A stretch of 64,000 bases of DNA from Megascapheus bottae. Taxonomy: Eukaryota > Chordata > Mammalia > Rodentia > Geomyidae. Location of the stretch: contig JANJXV010000129.1 of the NCBI GenBank assembly GCA_024803745.1, positions 2,294,001-2,358,000 on the forward strand, given 5' to 3'. A program made the translations under genes and the position numbers. Positions 53,880 through 64,000 of the stretch are shown piece after piece. Below the pieces are notes generated by a model that did not search any database, had not been told where the DNA came from, and was given only the letters and a program-made list of their open reading frames with translations. The first letter of the stretch is position 1; every line of letters starts with the position of its first letter.

Positions 53880-56800
53880 TGAACTCAGAGAATGGAGGTG
53901 TGTGAAGTCATAGAATGTAGGTGTGTAAAGTCATAGAATGTAGGTGTGTAAAGTCAAAAAATGGAGGTGTGTGAAGTCACAGAATGGAGGTGTTGGAGTC
54001 ACAGAATGGAGGTGTGTGAAGTCATAGAATGGAGGTGTGTGAAGTCATAGAATGGAGGTGTGTGAAGTCATATATTGGAGGTGTGTGAAGTTACGGAATG
54101 GAGGTGTGTGAAGTCACAGAATGGAGGTTTGTGAACTCAGAATGGAGGTGTGGGAATTCACAAAATGAAGGTGTGTGAAGTCATAGAATGGAGATTGGTG
54201 AAGGCACAGAATGGAGGTGTGTGATATCATAGAATGGAGGTGTGTGAAGTCGGAGAATCGAGGTGTGTGAAGTCACAGAATGGAGGTTTGTGATGTCACA
54301 GAATGGAGGTGTGTGAACACACAATGGAGGTGAGTGAAGTCACAGAATGGAGGTGTGTGAAGTCATAGAATGGAGATGTGTGAAGTCACAGAATGGAGGT
54401 GTGTGAAGTCATAGAATGGAGGTGTGTGAAGTCAAAAAATTGAGGTTTGTGAAGTCCTGGAATGGAGGTGTGTGAAGTCAAAGGATGGAGATGTGTGAAG
54501 TCATAGAATGCAGGTGTGTAAAGTCATAAAATGGAGCTGTGTGAAGTCACAGAATGGAGCTGTGTGAAATCATAGAATGGAGGTGTGTGAAGTCAGAGAA
54601 TCCAGGTGTGTGAAGTCACAGAATGGAGGTGCGTGAAGTCAGAATGGTGTTGTGTGAAGTCACAGAATTGAGGTGTGTGAAGTCATAGAATGGAGATGTG
54701 TGAAGTCATAGAATGGAGGTGTGTGACGTCACAGAATCGAGGTGTGTGAAGTCATATAATGGAAGTGTGTGAAGTCCTAGAATGGAGGTGTGTGAACTCA
54801 TAGAATATAGGTGTGTGAAGTCATGGATTGGACGTGTGTGAAATCAAAGAATGGAGGTGTGGGAAGTGAAAAAATGGAGGTGTGTGAAGTCACAGAATGG
54901 AGGTGTGTGAAGTCACAGAATGGAAGTGTGTGATGTCAAAATTGAGGTGTGTGATGTCACAGAATGGAGGTGTGTGAAGTCAAAATGGAGCTGTGTGAAG
55001 TCAAAGAAAGAGGTGTGTGAAGTCATAGAGTGGAGGTCTGTGACGTCATGGAATGGAGGTTTGTGAGGTCAAATATTTGAAGTGTGTGAAGTTACAGAAA
55101 GGAGGTGTGTGAAGTCATAGAATGGAGGTGTGTGAAGTCATAGAATGGAGGTGTGTGAAGTCACAGAAGGCAAGTGTGTGAAGTCACAGAATAGAGTTGT
55201 GTGAAATCACAATGGTGGTGTGTGAATTCATAGAATGGAGGTGTGTGAAGTGAAAGAATGGAGGTGTGTGAAGTCACATTGGAGGTGTGTGAAGTAACAG
55301 AATGGAGGTGTGTCAACTCAGAAAGGTGGTGTGTGAAGTCATAGAATGGAGGTGTGTGAAGTCATAGAATAGAGGTGTGTGAAATCATAGAATGGAGGTG
55401 TGTGACGTCACAGATTGACGTGTGTGAAGTCAGAATGGAGGTGTGTGAAGTCAGAATGGAGGTGTGTAAAGTCATAGAATGGAGGTGTGTGAAGTCACAA
55501 TGCAGGTGTGTGAACTCAGAGAATGGAGGTGTGTGAAGTCATAGAATGGAGGTGTGTAAAATCATAGAATGTAGGTGTGTAAAGTCAAAAAATGGAGGTG
55601 TGTGAAGTCATAGAATGGAGGTGTTTGAGTCACAGAATGGAGGTGTGTGAAGTCATAGAATGGAGGTGTGTGATGTCATATATTGGAGGTGTGTGAAGTT
55701 ACAGAATGGAGGTGTGTGAAGTCACAGAATGGAGGTGTGTGAACTCAGAATGGAGGTGTGGGAATTCACAAAATGAAGGTGTGTGAAGTCATAGAATGGA
55801 GATGGGTGAAGGCACAGAATGGAGGTGTGTGAAATCATAGAAAGGAGGTGTGTGAAGTCAGAGAATCGAGGTGTGTGAAGTCACAGAATGGAGGTTTGTG
55901 AGGTCACAGAATGGAGGTGTGTGAACACACAATGGAGGTGAGTGAAGTCACAGAATGGAGGTCTGTGAAGTCATAGAATGGAGATGTGTGAAGTCACAGA
56001 ATGGAGGTGTGTGAAGTCGTAGAATGGAGGTGTGTGAAGTCACAAAATTGAGGTGTGTGAAGTCCTGGAATGGAGGTGTGTGAAGTCAAAGGATGGAGGT
56101 GTGTGAAGTCATAGAATGCAGGTGTGTAAAGTCATAAAATGGAGATGTGTGAAGTCACAGAATGGAGCTGTGTGAAATCATAGAATGGAGGTGTGTGAAG
56201 TCAGAGAATCGAGGTGTGTGAAGTCACAGAATGGAGGTGCGTGAAGTCAGAATGGTGTTGAGTGAAGTCACAGAATTGAGGTGTGTGAAGTCATAGAATG
56301 GAGATGTGTGAAGTCATAGAATGGAGGTGTGTGACGTCACAGAATCGAGGTGTGTGAAGTCATATAATGGAAGTGTGTGAAGTCATAGAATGGAGGTGTG
56401 TGAACTCATAGAATGTAGGTGTGTGAAGTCATGGATTGGACGTGTGTGAAATCAAAGAATGGAGGTGTGGGAAGTGAAAAAATGGAGGTGTGTAAAGTCA
56501 CAGAATGGAGGTGTGTGAAGTCACAGAATGGAAGTGTGTGATGTCAAAACTGAGGTGTGTGAAGTCACAGAATGGAGGTGTGTGAAGTCAAAATGGAGCT
56601 GTGTGAAGTCAAAGAAAGAGGTGTGTGAAGTCATAGAATGGAGGTCTGTGAAGTCATGGAATGGAGGTTTGTGAGGTCAAATATTTGAAGTGTGTGAAGT
56701 TACAGAAAGGAGGTGTGTGAAGTCATAGAATGGAGGTGTGTGAAGTCATACAATGGAGGTGTGTGAAGTCACAGAAGGCAGGTGTGTGAAGTCACAGAAT

Positions 56801-59100
56801 AGAGTTGTGTGAAATCACAATGGTGGTGTGTGAATTCATAGAATGGAGGTGTGTGAAGTGAAAGAATGGAGGTGTGTGAAGTCACATTGGAGGTGTGTGA
56901 AGTAACAGAATGGAGGTGTGTCAACTCAGAAAGGAGGGGTGTGAAGTCATAGAATGGAGGTGTGTGAAGTCATAGAATAGAGGTGTGTGAAATCATAGAA
57001 TGGAGGTGTGTGAAGTCACAGAAATGAGGTGTTTGAAGTCAAAATGAAAGTGTGTAAAGTCAGAATGGAGGTGTGTGAAGTCATAGAATGGAGGTGTGTG
57101 AAGTCATAGAATGGAGGTGTGTGAAGTCACAGAATGGAGGTGTGTGAACTCATAGAACGGAGGAGTGTGAAGTCATGGAATGGAGGTGTGTGAAGTCACA
57201 GATGGAGGTGTTTGAAGTCATATAATGGAGGTGTGTGAAGTCACAGAATGGAGGTGTGTGAAGTCACAAAATGGAGGTGTGTGAAGTCACAGAATGGAGG
57301 TGTGTGAACTCAGAATGGAGGTGTGTGAATTCACAGAAGGGAGGTTTGTGAAGTTATAGAATGGATGTTTCTGAAGTAAGAATGAAGTTGTGTATAGCCA
57401 TAGAATGGAGGTGTGTGAAGTCAAAATGAAGGTGTGTGAAGTCAAACAATGGAGGTGTGTGAAGTCACAAAATGGAGGTGTGTGAAGTTACAGAATGGAA
57501 GTGTGTGAAGTAAAAATGGAGGTGTGTGAAGTCATAGAATGGAGGTGTGTGAAGTCAAATCATGGACGTGTGTGAAGTCAAAATTGTGGTGTGTGAAGTC
57601 ACAAATGCAGGTGTGTGAAGTCACAGAATGGAGGTGTGTGAAGTCAAAATGGAGGTGTGTGAAGTCATAGAATGGAGGTGTGTGAAGGCATAGATTGAAG
57701 GTGTGTGGAAGTCATAGTATGGAGTTGTGTGAAGTCACAGAAAGGAGGTGTGTGAAGTCACAGAATGGAGTTGTGTGAAGTCAAATTGGAGGTGTGTGAA
57801 GTCATAGAATGGAGGTGTGTGAAATCAAAGAATGGAGGTTTGTTAAGTCATAGAATGGATTGTGTGTGAAATCATAGAATGGAGGTGTGTGAAGTCACAG
57901 AATTGAGGTGTGTAAAGTCACAGAGTGGAGGTGTGTGAAGTCACAGAATGGAAGTGTGTGATGTCAAAATTGAGGTGTGTGAAGTCACAGAATGGAGGTG
58001 TGTGAAGTCAAAATGGAGGTGTGTGAAGTCAAAGAAAGAGGTGTGTGAAGTCATAGAATGGAGGTCTGTGAAGTCATGGAATGGAGGTTTGTGAGGTCAA
58101 ATATTTGAAGTGTGTGAAGTTACAGAAAGGAGGTGTGTGAAGTCATAGAATGGAGGTGTGTGAAGTCATAGAATGGAGGTGTGTGAAGTCACAGAAGGCA
58201 GGTGTGTGAAATCACAGAATAGAGTTGTGTGAAATCACAAGGGTGGTGTGTGAATTCATAGAATGGAGGTGTGTGAAGTGAAAGAATGGAGGTGTGTGAA
58301 GTCACATTGGAGGTGTGTGAAGTAACAGAATGGAGGTGTGTCAACTCAGAAAGGAGGTGTGTGAAGTCATAGAATGGAGGTGTGTGAAGTCATAGAATAG
58401 AGGTGTGTGAAATCATAGAATGGAGGTGTGTGAAGTCACAGAAATGAGCTGTTTGAAGTCAAAATGGAAGTGTGTGAAGTCAGAATGGAGGTGTGTGAAG
58501 TCATAGAATGGAGGTGTGTGAAGTCATAGAATGGAGGTGTGTGAAGTCACAGAATGGAGGTGTGTGAACTCATACAATGGAGGAGTGTGAAGTCATGGAA
58601 TGGAGGTGTGTGAAGTCAAAGATGGAGGTGTTTGAAGTCATAGAATGGAGGTGTGTGAAGTCACAGAATGGAGGTGTGTGAAGTCACAGAATGGAGGTGT
58701 GTGAACTCAGAATGGAAGTGTGTGAATTCACAGAAGGGAGGTTTGTGAAGTTATAGAATGGATGTTTCTGAAGTAAGAATGAAGGTGTGTGAAGCCATAA
58801 AATGGAGGTGTGTGACGTCAAAATGAAGGTGTGTGAAGTCAAACAATGGAGGTGTGTGAAGTCACAGAATGGAGGTGTGTGAAGTTACAGAATGGAAGTG
58901 TGTGAAGTAAAAATGGAGGTGTGTGAAGTCAGAGAATGGAGGTGTGTGAAGTCAAATCATGGACGTGTGTGAAGTCAAAATTGTGGTGTGTGAAGTCACA
59001 AATGCAGGTGTGTGAAGTCACAGAATGGAGGTGTGTGAAGTCAAAATGGAGGCGTGTGAAGTCAAAGAATGGATGTGTTTGAAGTCATAGAATGGAGGTG
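53880..59100 (+). repeat. Higher-order repeats of about 1.6 and 1.4 kb within the satellite
   Basis: The variant TTGTGAGGTCAAATATTTGA occurs at 55061, 56669 and 58089, spaced 1,608 and 1,420 bases. GAAGTCCTGGAATGG occurs at 54451 and 56059, again 1,608 apart. Long stretches between these marks share the same order of unit variants, so 53.9-55.5 and 55.5-57.1 kb are consecutive copies, and 57-58.4 kb a shorter third. Confidence 0.8.
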
Positions 59101-60221
59101 TATGAATCATGGAATGGAGGTTTGTGAAGTCAAACATTGGAAGTGTGTGAAGTTACAGAATGGAGGTGTGTGAAGTCATAGAATGGAGGTGTGTGAAGTC
59201 AGAGAATGGAGGTGTGTGAAGTCAGAATGCAGGTGTGTGAAGTCATAGAATGGAGGTGTGTGAAGTCATAGAATGGAGGTGTGTGAAGCCATAGATTGGA
59301 AGTGTGTGAAGTCATAGAGTGGAGGTGTGTGAAGTCATAGATTGAAGGTGTGTGGAAGTCATAGTATGGATGTGTGTGAAGTCACAGAAAGAAGGTGTGT
59401 GAAGTCACAGAATGGAGTTGTGCGAAGTCACAATGCAGGTGTGTGAAGTCATAGAATAGAGGTGTGTGAAATCAAAGAATGGAGGTTTGTTAAGTCATAG
59501 AATGGATTGTGTGTGAAATCATAGAATGGAGGTGTGTGAAGTCACAGAATTGAGGTATGTAAAGTCACAGAGTGGAGGTGTGTGAAGTCACAGAATGGAG
59601 TTGTGTGTGAAGTCATAGAATGGAGGTGTGTGAAGTCACAGAATGCAGGTGTGTGATGTCAGAATGGAGGTGTGTGAAGTCACCGAATGGAGGTATGTGA
59701 CGTCATAAATTTTGGTGTGTGAAGCCATAGAATGGAGGTGTGAAGTCATAGAATGGAGGTGTGTGAAGTCACAGAAGGCAGGTGTGTGAAGTCACAGAAT
59801 ACAGTTGTGTGAAGTCATGTAATGGAGGTGTGTGAAGTCAGAATGCAGGTGTGTGAAGTCATAGAATGGAGGTTTGTGAAGTCATAGAATGGAGGTGTGT
59901 GAAGTCAAAGATTGGAAGTGTGGGAAGTCATAGAATGGTGGTGTGTGAAGTCATAGATTGAAGGTGTGTGGAAGGCATAGTATGGAGGTGTGTGAAGTCA
60001 CAGAAAGGAGGTGTTTGAAGTCACAGAATGGAGGTGTGTGAAGTCAAAATGGAGGTGTGTGAAGTCAAAGAATGGAGGTGTGTGAAGTCATAGAATGGAG
60101 GTGTATGAAGTCATGGAATGGAGGTTTGTGAAGTCAAACATTGGAAGAGTGTGAAGTTACAGAATGGAGGTGTGTGAATTCATAGAATGGAGGTGTGTGA
60201 AGTCATAGAATGGAGGAGTGT

Positions 60222-60742
60222 GAAGTCAGAATGGAGATGTGTGAAGTCACATAATGGAGGTGTGTGAAGTCACAGAATGTTGGTGTGTGAAGTCATAGAA
60301 TGGAGGTGTATGAAGTCATAGAATGGAGGTGTGTGAAGTTATAGAATGGAGGTGTGTGAAGTCACAGAATGGACGTGTGTGAAGTCATAGATTGGGAGAG
60401 TGTGAAGTCATAGAATGGAGGTGTGTGAAGTAATAGAATGGAGGTTTGTGAAGTCAGAATGGAGATGTGTGAAGTCACATAATTGATTTGTGTGAAGTCA
60501 TAGAATATTGGTGTGTGAAGTCCTAGATTGGAGGTGTATGAACTCATAGAATGGAGGTGTGTGAATTCAGAATGCAGGTGTGTGAAGTCATAGAATGGAG
60601 GTGTGTGAAGTCATAGAATGGAGGTGTGTGAAGTCATAGATTGGACGTGTGTGAAGTCATAGAATGGAGCTTGGGAAGTCATAGAATGGAGGTGTGTGAA
60701 GTTATAGAATGGAGGTGTGTGAAGTCACAGAATCGAGTTGTG
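60222..60742 (+). repeat. Satellite sub-block repeated 3,258 bases later, copy 1
   Basis: Aligns to 63480-64000 with only a few differences (for example GGACGTG against GGAGGTG, and GAATTCAG against GAAGTCAG), including rare variants such as ATTGGGAGAGTG and ATTGATTTGTGTG. Confidence 0.85.
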
Positions 60743-63479
60743 TGAAGACACAATGGAGGTGTGTGAAGTCATAGAATAGAAGTGTGTGAAGTCAGAATAG
60801 AGGTGTGCGAAGTCATAGAATGGAGGTGTGTGAAGTCAGAATGGAGGTGTGTGAACTCATAGAATGGAGGTGTGTGAAGTCACAATGGAGGTGAGTGAAG
60901 TCATAGAATGGGGGTTTTTGAAGTCACAGAATGGAGGTGTGTGAAGTCATAGAATGGAGGTGTGGGAAGTAAAAATGGAGTTTGTGAACTCATAGAATGA
61001 ATGTGTGTGAACTCATAGAATGGAGGTTGTGAAGTCATGGAATGGAGGTGTGTGAAGTCAAAGAATGAAGGTGTGTGAAGTCAAACAATAGAGGTGCGTG
61101 AGGTGAAACAATGGAGGTGTGTGAAGTCACAAAATGGATGTGTGTGAAGTCAAAACGGAGGTGTGTGAAGTCCCAAAATGGAGGTGTGTGAAGTCACAGA
61201 ATGAAGGTGTGTGAAGTCAAAAAGGTGGTGTGTGAAGTCACAAATGGAAGTGTGTAAAGTCACAGAATGGAGGGGTGTGAAGTCAAAATTGAGGTGTGTG
61301 AAGTCAAAGAATGGAGGTGTGTGAAGTCATCGAATGGAGGTATGTAAAGTCATGTCATGGAGGTGTGTGAAGTCACAGAATGGAGGTGTGTGAAGTCAGA
61401 ATTGAGGTGTGCTAAGTCATATAATGGAGGTGTGTGAAGTCAGAATGTAGGTGTGTGAAGTCATAGAATGGAGGTGTGTGAAGTCAGAATGGAGGTGTGT
61501 GAACTCATAGAATGGAGGTGTGTGAAGTCACAATGGAGGTGTGTGAAGTCATAGAATGGTGTTGTGTGAAGTTACAGAATGGAGGTGTGTAAGTCATAGA
61601 ATGGAGGTGTGTGAAGTCAGAAATTGAGGTGTGTGAAGTCACAGAATATAGGTGTGGGAATTCAGAATGGAGGTGTGTGAAGTCATAGAATGGAGGTCTG
61701 TGAAGTCATGGAATGGAGGTGTGCGAAATCATAGAATGGAGGTCTGTGAAGTCACAGAATGGAGGTGTGTGAACACATCGAATGGAGGTGTGTGAAGTCA
61801 GAATGCAGGTGTGTGATGTCACAGAATGGAGGTGTGTGAAGTCACAGAATGGACGAGTGTGAAGTCAAAATTGTGATGTCTGAAGTCACAAATGGAGGTG
61901 TGTGAAGTCACAGAATTGTGGTGTGTGAAGTCAAAATGAAGGTGTATGAAGTCAAAGAAAGGAGGTGTGTGAAGTCATAGAATGGAGGTGTATGAAGTCA
62001 TGGAATGGAGGTTTGTGAAGTCATAGAATGGAGATTTGTGAAGTCATAGAATGGATGTGTGTGAAGTCAGAATGGAGATGTGTGTAGTCACAGAATGGAG
62101 GTGTGTGAAGTCAAAGAATATTGGTGTGTGAAGTCATAGAATGGAGGTGTGTGAAGTCTTAGAATGGAGGTGTGTGAAGTCTTAGAATGGAGGTGTGTGA
62201 AGTCACAGAAGGAAGGTGTGTGAAGTCACAGAATGGAAGTGTGTAAAGTCACAGAGTGGAGGTGTGTGAAGGCACAGAATGGAGGGGTGTGAAGTCAAAG
62301 AATGGCGGTATGTGAAGTCACAGAATGGAGGGGTGTGAAGTCAGAATAGAGGTGTGCAAAGTCATAGAATGGAGGTGTGTGAAGTCAGAATGGAGCTGTG
62401 TGAACTCATAGAATGGAGGTGTGTGAAGTCACAATGGAGATGTGCGAAGTCATAGAATGGTGGTTTTTGAAGTCACAGAATGGAGGTTTGTGAAGTCATA
62501 GAATGGAGGTGTGTGAAGTCAGATTGGAGGTATGTGAAGTCACAGAATGGAGGTGTGTCAACTCAGAAATGAGGTATGTGAAGTCATAGAATGGAGGTGT
62601 GTGAAGTCACAGAAGGCAGGTGTGTGAAGTCACAGAATAGAGTTGTGTGAAGTCACAATGGAGGTGTGTGAATTCATAGAATGGAGGTGTGTGAAGTCAA
62701 AGAATGGAGGTGTGTGAAGTCATAGAATGGAGGTGTGTGAAATCACAGATTGGAGTTGTGTGTAGTCACAGAGTGTAGGTGTGCAAAGTCACAGAGTGGA
62801 GGTGTGTGAAGTCTCAGAATGGAGGTGTGTGAAGACATAGAATGGAGGTGTTTGAAGTCATAGAATGTTGGTTTTTGAAGACACAGAATGGAGGTGTGTG
62901 AAGTCATTGAATGGAGGTGTGTGACGTCAGATTGGAGGTGTGTGAAGTAAGAGAATGGAGGTGTGTCAACTCAGAAAGGAGGTGTGTGAAGTCATAGAAT
63001 GGAGGTGTGTGAAGTTACAGAATGGAGGTGTGTGAACTCATAGAATGGAGGAGTGTGAAGGTGGAATGGAGGTGTGTGAAGTCACAGATGGAGGTGTGTG
63101 AAATCATAGAATGGAGGTGTGTGAAGTCACAGAATGGAGGTGTGTGAACTCAGAATGGAGTTGTGTGAATTTACAGAAGGTAGGTTTGTGTATTCATAGA
63201 ATGGATGATTCTGAAGTAAGAATGAAGGTGTGTGAAGTGATAGAATGGAGGTGTGTGAAGTCAAAATGCAGGTGTGTGAAGTCAAACAATGGATGCGTGT
63301 TAAATCACAGAATGGAGGTGTGTGAAGTCACAGAATGGAAGTGTGTGAAGTCAAAATGGAGGTGTGTGAAGTCAGAGAATGGAGGTGTGTGAAGTCATTG
63401 AATGGAGGTGTGTGAAATCATAGAATGGAGGTTTGTGAAGTCACAGATTGAGGTGTGTGAAGTCAGAATGGAGGTGTGT

Positions 63480-64000
63480 GAAGTCAGAATGGAGATGTGT
63501 GAAGTCACATAATGGAGGTGTGTGAAGTCACAGAATGTTGGTGTGTGAAGTCATAGAATGGAGGTGTATGAAGTCATAGAATGGAGGTGTGTGAAGTTAT
63601 AGAATGGAGGTGTGTGAAGTCACAGAATGGAGGTGTGTGAAGTCATAGATTGGGAGAGTGTGAAGTCATAGAATGGAGGTGTGTGAAGTAATAGAATGGA
63701 GGTTTGTGAAGTCAGAATGGAGATGTGTGAAGTCACATAATTGATTTGTGTGAAGTCATAGAATATTGGTGTGTGAAGTCCTAGATTGGAGGTGTATGAA
63801 CTCATAGAATGGAGGTGTGTGAAGTCAGAATGCAGGTGTGTGAAGTCATAGAATGGAGGTGTGTGAAGTCATAGAATGGAGGTGTGTGAAGTCATAGATT
63901 GGACGTGTGTGAAGTCATAGAATGGAGCTTGGGAAGTCATAGAATGGAGGTGTGTGAAGTTATAGAATGGAGGTGTGTGAAGTCACAGAATCGAGTTGTG
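63480..64000 (+). repeat. Satellite sub-block, copy 2 (runs off the window)
   Basis: Near-identical to 60222-60742. The match is still continuing at the last base, so the true repeated block is longer. Confidence 0.85.

Larger units (their letters stand above)
51614..64000 (+). repeat. Satellite array, about 23-bp unit, at least 12.4 kb
   Basis: A continuous tandem array to the window edge. The common unit is GGAGGTGTGTGAAGTCA followed by TAGAAT or CAGAAT (23 bases). Shorter units end GAAT or AAAT (21 bases). Other recurring variants have TTTGTG for GTGTGTG, AACTCA for AAGTCA, or TGACGTCA for TGAAGTCA. No other sequence interrupts it. Adjacent units differ more than units a fixed longer distance apart, so it has higher-order repeats (see next entries). 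Open frames of 60-93 codons in it (repeats of CEVTEWRCVKS) arise because three 23-base units equal 69 bases. I see no start context or non-repeat end that would suggest coding. Confidence 0.98.

Noticed and set aside
51614..64000. Regularly spaced repeat that could recall a CRISPR array
   Set aside because: Units are directly adjacent with no unique spacers, unit size is 21-23 bases, and the context is mammalian with SINEs and L1s.

Overview
The window is nuclear DNA from a mammal, almost certainly a rodent of the superfamily Geomyoidea (kangaroo rats, pocket mice, pocket gophers). The main clue is several dozen copies of two SINE types. One is a dimer of an ID-like, tRNA-derived left half and a right half that I recognise as the IDL-Geo SINE, known only from Geomyoidea. 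The other is a 7SL/B1-like left half joined to a similar right half. LINE-1 (L1) elements with mammalian ORF1 and ORF2 proteins and a KRAB/C2H2 zinc-finger gene fit this. There are no operons, phage, CRISPR arrays or bacterial genes. The species call rests on memory of the SINE family and cannot be confirmed here.

Layout: (1) 1-17959 is copy A of a large segmental duplication. It starts in a KRAB zinc-finger gene (KRAB-A exon at 101-227, minus strand) and then holds SINEs, a rearranged pair of L1 elements (3012-9853), L1 3' ends and old repeats. (2) 17960-36620 is single-copy in this window. It has dense SINEs and a TC-rich microsatellite (18.0-20.2 kb), a 1.35-kb segment that is an inverted homologue of part of copy A (23.0-24.4 kb), repeat-poor sequence with weak exon-like signals (20.2-23.0 and 25.5-28.6 kb), an L1 insertion with an inverted 5' part (30.4-31.25 kb), and a KRAB-C2H2 zinc-finger pseudogene on the minus strand (about 31.83-36.85 kb). 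(3) 36621-51613 is copy B of the duplication, roughly 98% identical to copy A by eye. It carries the pseudogene's own KRAB-A exon. It differs from copy A by about 5 kb of L1 missing, 2.5 kb (mostly L1 and SINE) extra and 427 bp missing. (4) 51614-64000 is an unbroken tandem array of a roughly 23-bp satellite unit with 21-bp variants. It begins abruptly inside a SINE and runs off the window. Longer-range repetition (about 1.15, 1.4, 1.6 and 3.26 kb) is visible in it.

No intact protein-coding gene of the host is fully contained here. Host coding material consists of two KRAB-A exons, one KRAB-B exon and a zinc-finger exon broken by two frameshifts and stop codons. The L1 ORFs are all truncated, frameshifted or stopped. 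The arrangement suggests a KRAB-zinc-finger cluster growing by tandem duplication of a unit of about 36.6 kb, next to a satellite block. The most interesting items are the satellite array (higher-order structure, frequent perfect TGACGTCA octamers, clean junction inside a SINE) and the structural differences between the two duplicated copies. I found no convincing new functional gene system.
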